Shown here: piece by piece, positions 16,591 to 31,859 of the stretch
How the letters are laid out: every line of letters starts with the position of its first letter
How positions within the stretch are numbered: the stretch's first letter is position 1
NCBI GenBank assembly: GCA_905182985.1
Contig: CAJJDN010000004.1
Span: 809,358 to 873,357 of the forward strand
Direction of reading: 5' to 3'
Source of the DNA: Paramecium sonneborni
Lineage: Eukaryota; Ciliophora; Oligohymenophorea; Peniculida; Parameciidae
Length of the DNA: 64,000 bases
The notes under the pieces: generated by a model
What the model saw: the letters and a program-made list of their open reading frames with translations, nothing else
Told to the model about the DNA's origin: nothing
Databases searched by the model: none
Program-made: the position numbers and the translations under genes

Positions 16591-17605
16591 TAATCGTATT
16601 TGCGATATTATACATGAAGCTTAATAGGAATTTATTTAAGCTATAAAAAAACCCTATAATGCTAGTAAAGTCTAGAACGTAAGAAAGAATCTATTCAAAA
16701 TGCATTGATATTCTTTAAATACCTTAGACATATTTTGTTATGTTTATTAATCTTTTTTATTTTATATTCATTTTTTATTTCTAATTTTAGCCGTTTTGAA
16801 TAACTCTAATTAGAGTTTATTGTATAAATGTTATTTCTTTTATAATTTAAGGACTTCCTATCTATTATTATACAACAACCAAACTATTTGTAGAAAATGA
16901 ATTCTAAAAATTTAAACTTCTTCTAAAGCAGATTTTATAGCTTTATAATAAAACTATCAATTACTTTTGATGTTATTAGTTTATTATATAAATATTTGAA
17001 TTAATACTTATATTATTGACATATAATATTAATAACTACATGATATTTATATATATTTATTTCAAAAAAAAAGTCAAGAAAAATTTTATAAGTAGCTTGC
17101 TATTCTTTTAAATAAACCTAATATTATCTAAAAATTTGAATATAATTAATCGAGTTTTATTCATCAAAAAGTATATTTTAAATTTCATAGATATGATAAT
17201 TAATTTAAACTATATAATTTTTTTATTTTGGGTATCAAACTAAATGATGGATTACGTTGTAATAATTTATTGTCGACAGCACTCATAGTATTTAAAAGTT
17301 CAAAGACTTCAATTTCAGCATGCTGCTATTTATAAATCCCAAAATTCTTTGAATTTTATCCATTTAATTAATTCATAAGTCTGATTATTATTTTCAATTG
17401 ATATTTTAGGGAATGAAAACTTTTGATGAAAAAAATATTTTCTAAAATGCATCTATTTTTATTCTTTTTTTCTTCTTGTAAGATTTAATTGTCCTCCTCA
17501 TCCCAATGTAATTTTTGATTTTGCAGAATTGGAAAAATCTTCTATTTTTATAATACATCATTCTTAAATACTTATTTTAGCATAAATGATAAAATAATTT
17601 AGTAT
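16591..17605. repeat. copy 2 of exact 1015-bp duplication
   Basis: Second copy of 15575-16589. It begins inside the last exon of the kinase-like gene without the rest of that gene, which fits an assembly overlap. Sequence continues uniquely from 17606. Confidence 0.95.
17185..17583 (-). CDS. small unknown protein (copy 2)
   Basis: Identical to the 132-codon frame at 16169-16567, 1016 bases downstream, carried by the duplicated block. Treat it as the same locus. Because its upstream sequence continues into unique DNA past 17605, this copy is the one with its real 5' flank. Confidence 0.45.
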
Positions 17606-18361
17606 ATTTTTAATAATAAATAAATCAATTGTTCAAGTTAATCTTTAATATTCTAAAAACGAATAATGAAAAATCCTGCTTTAATGAGTTAATTAAAAAG
17701 TTTTTCAAAATTAAATAATTTTTATAAAAAAAACTTTTACAATATTACTGTTATTTATGACACAAAAATATGAATTTTAATTCTGAATTGATTGAAAATA
17801 TAATTAATTATCATAATATCAATATTCTTTTTGCACAATGAAAGTATTCTAAAATGCCAAAAAAAGGTCAAATATACTTGAATATTTATTATTTAAGTGA
17901 ATAAGCAATAAAAATTATTTGGTTATAAATAATTATTTAGGGTATTTCTTAAAGTTATTACCCCAATGTTAAATTTAAGGTAATCATACATTAAATGAAG
18001 TTAATTAATATTAACATAAAGAGAATAAATTTTAACCAATCTTTCTTTAATATGGGAAATGATTCAAGAAAACATCAAATAAAATAGTTGGTTTAGTAAA
18101 AAAGCTATATTAATGAAAAATATAAAATTTGATTTGATTAAATTAAGTAAATAACTTTTCTTTTGAATTAAATTCATAATTTATTATAAAATTAAGCACT
18201 TGGTAATGATATAAGTCTAATTAATCAAAATTTAAGTTTAAGATTTAGTATCAATATTTTTTCTTTTTGTGTTAAACACAAGGGTATAATTAAATTATGA
18301 CTCTTAACGAATAGTATTCATTATAATAATTGAAAACGATTAATTTAAATTAATATATTTA
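17606..18361. other. mostly non-coding stretch with one weak ORF
   Basis: About 750 AT-rich bases. The only sizeable + strand frame in the ciliate code is 17854-18132 (92 codons, ATG to TGA, starting MPKKGQIYLN). Its composition is ordinary for random AT-rich DNA and no family is visible, so I do not call it a gene. Confidence 0.45.
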
Positions 18362-18604
18362 ATGAATTTAACAAATAAAGTATTTTAAGAAGCATTTGAA
18401 AATAGTTAAAAAGTACCACCTTTGGTGAATAGAATACAAATAATTCCGTTAAGACAATTAGAGGGTGATTAGAAATCATTATTAGAATTGTACAAAATAT
18501 CATCATAAGAAATGAGAAGAAAATATTTCAATAATAGTGAATAATAATAGACGTTAGAGAATAAATATATAAGTAGAAATTCATCGAAATAAACTTTGTT
18601 TTGA
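18362..18604 (+). CDS. small unknown protein
   Basis: 80-aa single-exon frame from ATG 18362 to TGA 18602. It is hydrophilic, with SSQEMRRKYFNNSEQQQ in the middle and a charged character typical of a real small ciliate protein rather than of random AT-rich sequence. It ends 23 bp before the stop of the convergent CAF1 gene. No recognisable domain. Confidence 0.5.
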
Positions 18605-18627
18605 TAATATTAATATTAATTTAATAT

Positions 18628-19818
18628 TCAATAACCACTTTTTCTCTTTTGTTAATCAGTTTCTAGCATTTGATATTGGGCATAATAATTGTAATTCAAG
18701 TATTACTAATTATATTAATAATATTGTTCATCATTGTAATAATTTTGTGTAAAATAATAACCTTAGTCTAATTGTTAGACTTGTAAAGTTGGATCTGGAG
18801 TTTATGTTGTTGTTGCATAAGCTTTACGACGACTAGAATTTAGAATAGAATAATTAATACTTATTTGGTATATAACCTTTTCCAATTCCATAAATGAGAT
18901 TTATGTTTTTTTCGAAATCATTTTACAAATCTGGAAAGCAATACTTCATTTAATAATAACATTATAGAGTTAATAGAGCATCAGAGCCTGCTTAATGTTC
19001 AGGACCTATTCTTGTAACATCAATTTTAGTAGCTAATCTACTAAGACCTGAATCTTTATATTTAGGGTTATCTTTAAGAATATATTTTAAATCATAGATT
19101 GATGGAAAATAGAGTTTCATCATTTTATAGAATTCTTCTTATGTATCTGGTATACCAGAATGATGAAATAGATGTAATAAGTATCCAAAATCAAATTCAC
19201 CATGAAATACTACATATTTAATATCATCATTTAAAATTAATCCTAATAAATAAATAATATTAATACCACTGCCTGTAACTACTTCACAAAATTCTGAATA
19301 ATCAATTCCTTTAGAAGCCAAATCATCAAATCTAATACCAGCTTATTCTAACATATTTTTAACAGAACTCATAAGTGAATCATATCTATAAGTATTTATT
19401 AATAGAGATAATACTAAGCATTAAATTTGAAATGAAATTGCCATGTATTTTTAGCTAAAGGTACTTCTCCTGCTTCATTTGCTAAACTAATTCCTAATTG
19501 AATGAGTTTATATTTTTGAACATTTCTGACTAATTATAAATATTCATAATCCTATAATAATAAGATGAGAATAACCTTATCATCACTTTCTGGTTATTCA
19601 TATTCTGTTCCTGGAAATTCTGTATCCTAAAATAAATAGATTGATTACTAAAGAGATGACATTAAATTCTTCAATTAAATCAGCGATTTCTGCAATTTCA
19701 GTTTAAAAGTTATGTGCCCAAACATCAACAATATTGGTCTTATTTAGATGTGTTAATTTAACTCTTGGATTAGATTCTTTTATCTTAGTTAATAAATGTC
19801 AATTACTTTCTTATTCAT
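18628..19818 (-). CDS. CAF1: CAF1/POP2-type deadenylase (CCR4-NOT nuclease)
   Basis: 362-aa DEDD-type 3'-5' exoribonuclease that removes mRNA poly(A) tails in the CCR4-NOT complex. Visible catalytic blocks are LDTEFPG (Asp and Glu of ExoI), FHGEFDFGYLL (ExoII Asp) and RIGPEHQAGSDALLT (ExoIII Asp with the CAF1-specific HQAGSD). Four introns are removed: 19784-19806 (AAG acceptor), 19627-19648, 19386-19414 and 18833-18860. The tail after the nuclease core is Gln/Tyr/Asn-rich, ends KRKSGY, and is longer than in yeast or animal CAF1 cores. The start at 19818 depends on the first intron, because the next upstream codon in the unspliced frame is TGA. Confidence 0.93.
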
Positions 19819-19870
19819 ATGTTAATAATTTAATATGTGTGTATATTATTATAATTGTATATTTAATAAT

Positions 19871-22081
<2,211 letters not shown>

Positions 22082-22434
22082 TCAAATATTTTAAATAAAT
22101 TTTCATTATTTTTATTTTATAATATAAATACCTAAATTCTTTTTTAATTTTCCATATTTTCTGTATACATTGTTTTATCATTTATTTCTCTAATAAATTA
22201 TTCAATAATATTGTTATTAAAAACATTAAACCAAACAACTTAATTCTTTTAAACTTCTATATCGTACAGAAATTTCATATCAATTCTAAATAAAATATTT
22301 CATTATTTTGATTCAATTAAATCACTGATAGATATATAGGGTATATATTACTATACTTACATATAAGAAATTAAACTTAATAAATTAAATAGAATAAATA
22401 AGAAAGCACAGGTCAAAAGAGATGTCGATTCTTC
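22082..22434. other. intergenic
   Basis: AT-rich, T-rich on the + strand. It should hold the ProRS promoter. No gene, repeat or RNA seen. Confidence 0.5.
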
Positions 22435-22999
22435 TCAAATTCCATTTAAATAAATTTATAGAAGTTAAAATTCTTTAAATTTTTTAAATTTGTATGATCT
22501 CTAATACAATCCTGAGTATATTTTTTATTTGATATCTAATTTAGCTTGTTTTGATATCTCATAGCCTGTTAACACTTTATTTAAATAAGATACATCATAT
22601 TGTTATAAAAAACATCTTCAGTTACAAAAGTATTTTCTTCAAATCTTGAATCATATTATCATATTTCTTTTTCATATTCATAAGTGGATAATCACGTCAT
22701 CCATGGACTATATTCATTATTTCTTAAACACACTCCTCCTTAATCGTTAAATGATCATTTATATTTCTTGAATAATTTATCAATGTGTCTACATCGAAAT
22801 AATTTCCTAATTCTTAGTTCTTTTATACATTTTAATTCAACCATTCTAGTTAGGCATACGTTTTGGAATGCATTAAAATATATCAGTATTTTCTTCTTTT
22901 TTTAGAAATATTTTTTAACAATAGGTATTCATAAATAAAAGAATTTCTATTTCTTTCTGCAAAATTACTTTAATCTTTTCTTTAAGAATATGAATTCAT
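22435..22999 (-). pseudogene. decayed or unresolved coding locus
   Basis: Protein-like sequence in more than one frame but no clean model. From ATG 22999 a frame opens MNSYSQRKDQSNFAERNRNS and meets TGA. The same frame resumes at 22872 (MHSKTYAQLEW... through IKEECVQEIMNIVHG) to another TGA near 22700 and stays protein-like beyond it (DYPLMNMKKKYDN). Past a six-T run near 22605 the good reading shifts to another frame (QQYDVSYLNKVLTGYEISKQ... to a TGA at 22435). No 20-35 nt intron that I could find removes both TGAs. Either this is a pseudogene, or a few base errors break a real gene of roughly 190 aa. No known domain. Confidence 0.45.
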
Positions 23000-23096
23000 T
23001 TTTTTATATTCCAAAATTCTTATATATTTATAAAAATATTATTATTTTAAACTTTTATTAATTTATTATAATGATCCCTCTTTGATAAATATATTA

Positions 23097-24687
23097 TCAT
23101 TAATTTTCATCTTCTATTTATTCTTAAGATATATTCACTTAAACTTCATCTTCTTATTCTTAAATATTCTCGTTCTCATTCTCATTCTCATTCTCATTAT
23201 CCTATTCTTTCTCTTATTCTTCTTTATCTATCTCATAGTGATTATCCTATTTATCATTATCATTCTCAATATCAACTTTATTTTGATAAGACTACATCTA
23301 TTCTTAATCATCATTTTTTTATTAGCCTTTTATTTAATTTAATTATTGATTTTAAAAATTTATATTTCCATCAAGATTTTATTGGCTTAATAAAATTTAT
23401 GTTTGTGATTCAATAAATTACCAATATTAAATCTACTCATTAATTACTCTTTCTTCTAATTCTTGTACTTATTTGATTAGAATTGAATAAAATTTTAATT
23501 TCATATCTTAAAATCGTTCAATTTCTATAAATCCTATTATTGCTTACATTATATCAATTAAATTTGATAAATTATCTAAATCATTTTAATTGGTTTGAAT
23601 CAAAATGTTTAAATGACTTTTAAGTTATTCTGGAGTTTATTTATTAAATATATTCTTAAAAAAGTTTGGATTTTTACCATCATTTAAATTATTTAATTCT
23701 TACTATGTTTCTAACTACTTTGCTTCTAATTTCTTTTTTTGCTCTTCATACTCTTTTTTAATTTTCAAACTTTAATGAAATGCCTAGGTTTAATTAATTA
23801 CAATACAAGACCTTAATATCTTTCAATTCTTATCGAATATAATCATAAAGTTTGTCAATATTTCTACGTTTGAAAATGGCATCTTAATTATACTTTGAAT
23901 CCAGTTAATTCTTAATATTTTAATTGGTAAATAATAAGTTATGGGATTCATTTTTTTAGTATGCTTAAATAAATTATTTTTCATAATTTGGAAGATGTAC
24001 GATCATAATCTTCTCCAAACCTTAATTAAATTATTCTTATGATTCGTATACATCTCTAATATACTTTTTTGCTAATTTTAGCTGAATTGTGTTATTTTTC
24101 AATTTTTCTACAAAACCTTCAATTTTTTTATCAAGACTTTAATCAATTTCTCTCTAAATTGAAATAATATAGTACTCCTTATAAATCAATAAAATTGAGT
24201 TGATATTTTTAAATCAATTCTGCAGTCCTTGGTCTTTACATTTATTCGCTATTAATATAAATTTATCTAAATACAAAATTTTATGAATATCTCTGTCTTT
24301 AGATCTTAAAAACAATTGACTAAATTCTTAACTGTAGTAAAGATTTGGCAATAATTTGATTTTATGACAGAATTATTTTAAGAATCTTAATCGTTCTGAT
24401 GCAGTTTTAATATCATTTCCTTGGAACATTTTTTTGCCAGGAATGCCTGGAATGAAACATCCTGGCCATTTTAATTATAATGCATCTCTTAAAGCTGTAA
24501 AATCTTTATATCTTCTATAGACTTCAAAAAATCCAATTTTATCTTTCCCTTTAATAATGTAGTATGTATATGTTTCCAATAAGGATTCGTGTTAATCAAA
24601 AGTAATGATATCAATTTGAATTTCTTGAGACTGTTTAAATTCTTAATTTTGATGTTATTCTGTCTCATCTAAATTGACTATGGACAT
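23097..24687 (-). CDS. PX-domain sorting nexin
   Basis: 504 aa after introns 24249-24274, 24154-24175 and 23784-23811. Residues ~20-140 form a PX phosphoinositide-binding domain: YYIIKGKD, then FFEVYRRYKDF and a proline-rich turn CFIPGIPGKK, the usual PX landmarks. The rest is helical and coiled-coil-like, as in the membrane-bending BAR region of sorting nexins (for example EQKKKLEAKQLE, VQELEERVINEQ). The C-terminus is a low-complexity acidic tail with a run of Glu-Asn pairs (23165-23200). Such proteins act on endosomal membranes in sorting and recycling. An apparent in-frame TGA near 24210 disappears once the first two introns are removed, which supports both. Confidence 0.88.
23160..23200 (-). 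repeat. hexanucleotide GAGAAT repeat coding (Glu-Asn)n
   Basis: Five tandem hexamers (CTCATT on the + strand) within the acidic tail of the sorting-nexin gene, extended by degenerate copies on both sides. Confidence 0.85.
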
Positions 24688-24764
24688 TTTAATAATAATA
24701 ATGATATATAATAATAATATATAATATAATATATATATATATAAAATATAATATAAATAAAAGC

Positions 24765-25490
24765 ATGAGAAAGGTTTCCTATGATTAGTTTACATGTCAT
24801 ACAGAAATTGATAACTAACCACATATGAAAACTAATAGTTAATATATATCAATTACTGACATACATACAGTTGATACAAACAGAAAATTAGAATAAATTG
24901 CATTTGAATCCAAAGATTATTTAGAATAGGAAGTAACAGAGGATAAAGAATATATAATCCTTTAAAATAATATAAGATAACAATTATCTGAACAATTGAA
25001 TATAGAAAATTTAGGTAGGCATCTAATCAATTTATAGCAAAGTTTGATTTTTCAAATTTGGATAGTAAAATACAAATGATATTTAAATGGATAATGGTTG
25101 TATTTTACAGAACTAGTAGTGAGATGTATGAATGGAAACTATTTAAGGTAACGTATATCTTGTAATTTAAGGAAATATGCATAAGTTAAGATAAAGGAAA
25201 AGATTTAAAATACAGAATTGGTTTAAAAAATATTGTGAGAATGACTAAACTTGAATTTGAACTTACTAAACAATTAATGTTATAAAGACATTGCATTGAA
25301 TTACAAAATAATAATAACAAAGATATTAGTTAATTTATTAGTTAAATTTATGATATAATATAAATTATAATAAGAACGTTTGAAGCTGGTTAAAAAGTGA
25401 TTAGATTTGAAGAAGAACTCATTAAAGTAAAATTAATCATATTTTAAGAGATAAATTTCAGAAGAATAATTGGAATAGTCCAAAAAATGA
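24765..25490 (+). CDS. unknown protein
   Basis: About 218 aa. Introns 25015-25037 and 25427-25448 are needed for frame and stop; a third at 25148-25171 (24 nt, AAG end) is optional because it does not change frame. The protein starts MRKVSYDQF, has a Glu-rich mid segment and ends SEEQLEQSKK. It looks helical with one moderately hydrophobic stretch (IFKWIMVVFYR). It diverges from the sorting-nexin gene with 77 bp between start codons, so the two share a promoter region. I do not recognise the family. Confidence 0.65.
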
Positions 25491-25619
25491 TTTAGATTAT
25501 GAATAAATTGTTCTAAGTTATAATTATAGATTTTATTGCAATAAGCTTTTAATTTATTGTTATAACTAATTATAATATAATTATATTATTCATAATTTGC
25601 CATAAATAATAAATAATTA

Positions 25620-28600
25620 ATGATATAAAATTGGATCGGGAAATTATTATTTAATATTTGCGGTGATCTAGTTGAGGTATTCTAAATGATTCTATTTATA
25701 TCAAGGATTTTCCAAACAATGAAATTGAAATAAACAAATGGTAAGGAGTTGGTGAGAAAAGAAACCTAAAATTTAAATAAAATAAAGTAAGAGAATGGAT
25801 GATGGAATATTTTGGATTAAATGTAGATGTAAAGAGAGCTGAAATTGAATTATTATAATTTAAAATTCCATGGAATAGAATTTGGAAAGAACCAACCAAA
25901 ATACTTGTCAAAGATGCCTATATTTGTGTATAAACAAGAAATGAATTCTCTCTTGAATTAATACGTCTATAATACTAAAATGATCTAAAAGATTTCATTG
26001 AACATTGCTACAAGAAACTCTTTAATAATTTTACTAATACAAAAAAATAAAGCAAACTTAAAAGAGTTCTCAAAAATTTCTTTTCTGAAATGATCATCTT
26101 AGAAGTTTAAAATTTTCATCTCAGATTAGAAGATGAAAATAATGCTGTAAAGCACAATCGTGTAGCATTAGGTGTATTATTTAAAACTCTAACCTTATAA
26201 CCTTCATATAATAATAAAAATGAATTAGAAATTAAAAGAAAATTAGATTTTTCTGTTGAAGCTTTAACAATGTATTTAAAAATTGAACCTATATCTAAAC
26301 AATCTACTGGTATTTCACCTGATCACCTTGAATAGCAAGTATAATAATAATTATAATTATATAGAATATTTTAATAGATCCATTATAATTTAGAATACTT
26401 ATCCACACTAATTTAACATAATAAGAAGAAATCCCTCTTAAATATATTGAAATTTAATTTGGTGATGATGTAATCTTATTATCTATAATATTAGATTAAA
26501 CTAAATATTGATGATTAATAATTTTAAACTATTCTTAAATTATTAAAATTAAGAGAATGGTATTGTCAATAAGGAGATCATTTATAATATAGACCATAAT
26601 ATAAATCTAGTCCCAAAGATAATGCTTCCGAATGGCTACTTTATTGGAAAGAAATTGTTAAAGTTATGAGATAAAGAATTAATAAATAAAAAATAGCATT
26701 AAAAGCTAAAATGAGAAATGATTTAGTTAAATACATTATTGTTGATTTCCTTCATTAATAATATTAACAAAATGATGATAATAAATATTAATATGAAGAT
26801 TAAATGATGTTATATACAGAAATGATGCAAAATAAATAATAATTAGAAGAAAAACTCTTATAAGAAGAAATAGAACTTGTTTTTTATAAAGTGAGTAAAA
26901 TATTAAACTCTCCAGAATAATTGAAAGATATTCTAGTCAAAATGAATCTAGAATAACCATAATAATAAGAAAAAAAATAAACTATTTGGTCATATTTTTG
27001 GAAATAAAAGTAATAACCAGAAGAGGGTACAGAATTTCAATCTAAATATGAAAAGTTGTACACCTAAATAAGCTAAAATGAAAATAGATGTTTGAAAAGA
27101 CTAGAAATAAGAATTTCAAATATATTGGTATTTCTTTATTTTATTTAGATTAATCTCAAAATAGCCTAAGAAAGATCTACTGTGTTTATGAAAATAGAGT
27201 TATAAGAATCCCTTTTATAGTATGAATCATTTTAAAAGATCAGAAAATTTATATTGAAATTTAAAAGAATCACTGCATATGATTGTTTAAACCCAAATAA
27301 GGATTTTTAAACCATTTTTTGTTATCATTCCTATATTGAAAGATCTTAAAGAAATCAGTATTTAAGTTAAGAATAATCATAAATCGAAACTTCTTTTGAA
27401 TACAATAAAGAAGTGAATAAATCAATTTTTAAAGTTAAATCATTACCTCATTTAATGTCTTTAAATGATACAGTTTTAGCACGTCTATAGCCATTTCTTA
27501 AACAATTAAGAAAAAATGATTATTTTTATGACATAGTCTTCATAAGTTAAGGTAATTTCAAAAAAAGTGAATTTGTAAATGTGATATCTAAATTATGCAA
27601 AGCAAATAGTTTAATAATAGACATTAATCTATCTCATGTTACAATAAGAATTCCTGAAAGTGCAATTAAAACAAATTGTCCAGTTTTAGAAATCACTTTA
27701 GAAAATTACCTTTTATAATTTCATAATACAGTGATATAATAAATAAATAAATTTGCTATAAATTTTTAATATGTTGAAAAGAATAGTAAATAATCTATTC
27801 ATATATTACAACCAGTTTCATTAACAACAAAAGTAGTGTAATAATAATAAAATCAAGATGAAGGAACATCGACTGAATAAACTGACCTTATTTTTGAAAA
27901 CAAAATTAGCGATATATTTATAACAATTCCTATATTGAAGACAGATTTTTTTAAAAATTTTGTTTACAATGTTTTAGGAACTTTAGACAATTTAAAAAAG
28001 ATTTCAATATTTTTATAAAAGGAAGATTCTGTTAATTAATCATCATCAGTCAATTCAGTAAATAGAAGGAAAAGATCAAGGTCTTGGTCTAAATAAAGAG
28101 ATTAATCATCCAGAAGGGAAGATTGTTCTTCTTAAACTAGTGAAATATATTATGATGCTGAAGAATTTATTAATATTCCTTTTATTTAATCAATAAATCA
28201 CAGTAGACAATAAGTATCTCCTTAAGAGAAGAGAGAAGAAATGCTTAAAAAATGGAATAAAATTAGAATCAATCTCAATTATTTAGTTAACAAAATATTT
28301 AAAGAAGCTGATCCAAAAATTAGTAAATTTCTTGAGTCTTTAAGATTAAAAGCAGTATTTGAATTACAAAAATTTTAAATCAAAGTTGCAATTTAAAAAA
28401 ATAATGAAAGAAATTCATATTTTTTTATTGAAAATATTAATCTTACAATTTAAAAAGCATTTAAAGTCAAACATTTTGGATTATAGTTAGATATTAATAC
28501 TATTACTTTATCAATATATAAATTACATTAATTAAAAAAATTGAAAAAATATTCAGGTCCTTAATCTGATGATATAATGGCTCATATAAATGAAGATATG

Positions 28601-31600
28601 CTTAATTTGCTACCTTTTTTATTAAGGATAAAAGAATTGCAAATTTATTATTTAATATCAATAAAAGAGATTAAATTAGAATTATAAAATATCAAAGAAA
28701 CTAATTAAAATTACTTAGCAGCATATCTAAATAATTTCAACCTTCAAAGTTAATTACCTTTCAAAATTATGTATAAGGAGAAATTATCTGATAAACCATT
28801 TTTTTTAGAAATAAATAATTCTGTATCTTCATGGGATACAACATGTAATTGCAAATTTATTTTAAATATATTATATTTTAATGGAAAACTCAAAAATTAT
28901 GAACCTATTTTGGAAACTTGTGAAGCAATTATAACTTTCTAAAAAAGTTCAGAAGAATTATGCTTTGAAACAAAATTTAATCAATTATTATTTAATATAA
29001 CTCCATAACTCATATTTACATTTTGCCAATTAAATCAGCATTCATTATAAATTAAGTAGTTTTTATTATAAGATTTAAATAATTCCTAAGATTAGATTGT
29101 TGTACAAAAACAATCTTTAACACAAAAATTTGAAATTGAAATTGAAAATGATTTTGCAAAATTGTTAGTCGATTAAGTAGAAATTTAACACTCCTAACAT
29201 TATAAAACTAAATATAGAATATAATTATAAACTGCTAATTCTGATGATGAAATTTCTAATGAAAAAACTACATTACATTCACGACATGTTACATTTCATG
29301 ATTAAGATCCATCTCCATAAATGAAATAATAAACACCTAGTTTTAAAAAATAAAAATCATTATTAGAAGAAGAAATTCTTTAAAATTAATAAACTGATAA
29401 AGACCCAATTAAAAGAATTGCAAGCGAAATTGATGTTTCTGAAAAGTAACGTTTTGTGACTGAGATTTTAGGAGATTATTTACCTATTGAACAGAGTACA
29501 AAATACATATTTGTAAATTTAACTGTTTAAAAATTATTATTTAATTTGAATGGCATTGAATAATATATAAATGAAAAAGAAAGTAAATTTGTTAGATGCA
29601 CTGAAGTCATGGCATTTAAAATTACCTCTCAAAGAAATTTTTATAGATATAGTTCTGTAATTAAAACTAAAGAAGAAAGGACATTTTTTTTGAAAACTGA
29701 TAATAGAGATCATAAATTAAAAACTATATATTATTTACTTTCAATCATAAATAGAAATTAAAATTAAATTATCATTTATCAAATAGAATAATTACCGAAA
29801 GCACCTTATTTAATAAAAAACAGATGTTCCTAACTAATAATATTCTATTAATAAAATTTTGAAAAATAATAATGTGTCTTAGAACCTGGAAAATCTTCAG
29901 GCTTTTGTTGGGAGGATCCTTTTTAAGCTCCATAATTATAATTAGAAATTCATTATGAGGGTTAAACAAAAAGGTTTCTAATTGATATTGATAGATTTAA
30001 CAATTAAGAATTACAAATTGATAAACAAATAGACTCAACTATTGATAAAGAATATAGTTTAGAAATATTTAATGATGGATTATAAAAAGTGATTGTTTTA
30101 GCTGAAGCTGAATCCTTAAAAAAGAAAAAAAAATCATATAAAATAACTTGTGATTTAATAGGATTTTCATTTATTGATGAATGGGAAATTTTATATGCAG
30201 AAGTGAATAAAACCTAGTATATTTAATAATAATAATCGACTGATATTGTAACTTATTAGATATCAGCTGAAAATATTTAACTTGATGCATGTGGATTACC
30301 AATACCAAAAAGATAATTATACATCATAAACAATTAAATAAACAGTTTGAATAAATCTACTGGATAAAAAAAGCCATTAATTTAATCATAAATAATGCAA
30401 GACACTTCCTCATCACATAGAGAATAATTAAAATTAAAAATCAAGCAAAAAACTATTTCTGAAATTTTGGTGCATTTAAAATACGTAAAAATACGAATTC
30501 CAAATTACAAAATTATTGTGGATAGTAATTTATTATTATAAGTGTTTTCTTTTATTAAACATACTAAACAATTACTAGATGCTTTTGATACTCCAAAATA
30601 AAAATTCAAGTCGCTTTTATTGTAACAATCATTTGATAAGTTAAATAATTCAAACATTAGTGATAAACAAATATAAATTTAAGCAAAAAAAATTCATATA
30701 GATAAAGTTATAATTAGACCTTTTTAGATAAAAATGAGGTTTAAAAATTTGTTGAATATTGAATAAGAACTTAAGACCCTACATCATAAAGCAGGGTATT
30801 TAATTTAATATTTATAATTAGCTTAATCACTTTTGTTCTTAATTAATTTTAAAAATTAAACCTTGAATTTTAACAATATGTGAAAAAAGATTATTAATAA
30901 TTTATGGATGCAAATTACGATCTTCATATTAAAGAATTATTTACTGTATTTGGAGATTCAATAAGTCAATAAGTAAAAAATTTTTGATATTTCTAGATAA
31001 GATGTCAAGTAAATCCTGCAAATTTCTTAAAAAATTAAGGTAATCTTGCTAATTAATTCATACAAGAATTAAATAATTTATAAAGTGAGATGGATAAAAA
31101 TGATATTTTTTAAGGCGGATTACCTTTTAAATTCTAATTACTTTAAACTTTTTGTGTTATTAGTAAATCACTTTATGATGCTGCCTAAGAGACCTTTGTA
31201 ACTGTCATGTTGGGAATTGGAACATATTGTGAAACTACACAAGTAGATTAAAATATTTAAAGAACATCATTCTCAAATAAGTTATCAAAATTATTTAGAA
31301 GAGTTTCAGATTTTTAATTTAAAAGTCAAAATACTTTAGAAATTTCTTTTTAAATGTTAATATCTAAATTGAAAACAAGAAGATTTCCTAAATATATTCA
31401 TAAAAACAAATAAATCATTTTATACAACGAAGATCTCTCTAAATTTTAACTTTATAGATTATGGAAATTAGGACTGGAATAATAATTTGATCATTTCTAA
31501 TTGTCTATGAATAGCTACTTATTTTTATCAAACTAACTTTTTATTTTATTGGATACATAATACAATTAAATTTTATTAGAAATAAATTAAAGAATGTTTT

Positions 31601-31833
31601 AATCTATTACTAATACAAATTCTACTTGTGTAATTAAATATTATAAATCTAATGCAAATAAGTACGAAGGTGATGACGATATTGGTATGAAGCAATTAAA
31701 AGTAGAAAAACTAATGCTAAACTTTACAATAGATGAAAATGTATTATCAACAATTACTAATATAATTAAATCTAATGTAGAAATCCTTAATGTTAAAGAA
31801 AATAAAATATTTAGTATTATGATGCTAATTTGA
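25620..31833 (+). CDS. VPS13/chorein-family lipid-transfer protein
   Basis: About 2020 aa; bulk lipid transport at membrane contact sites is the known role of the family. The N-terminus is a chorein domain: WIGKLLFNICGDLVE, then KFKIPWNRIWKEPTKILVKDAYI, matching the VPS13 IPW motif, and RPQYKSSPKDNASEWLLYW like the conserved VPS13 'YRP..AxxWW' block. The middle is long beta-rich repeat sequence with a Ser/Arg-rich insert (about 28050-28140). The C-terminus has IRPFQIKMRFKNL and a segment like the conserved 'L.Q.Y.....l.GS....NP' region. Introns: 25677-25705 (AAG), 26339-26364, 26470-26494, 27128-27148 (optional), 30796-30821, 30973-30996. It is shorter than human VPS13 (over 3000 aa); I see no separate C2 or UBA domain. 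ATG 25620 starts the chorein frame. Confidence 0.88.
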
Positions 31834-31859
31834 AAATGTTACATAAGTCTATAAATGAA

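Noticed and set aside
15575..17605. Recent tandem gene duplication
   Set aside because: Perfect identity, a mid-exon boundary and an N at the junction fit an assembly overlap better.
24200..24215. In-frame TGA inside the sorting-nexin gene, possible UGA-Trp or pseudogene
   Set aside because: Removing a 26-nt intron (24249-24274) and a 22-nt intron (24154-24175) shifts the frame and leaves no TGA, giving a better protein.
30880..30895. TGA after about 1.7 kb of the C-terminal part of VPS13, suggesting the gene ends at 30.9 kb
   Set aside because: A 26-nt intron at 30796-30821 changes frame and the protein continues with family-like C-terminal sequence to 31833.
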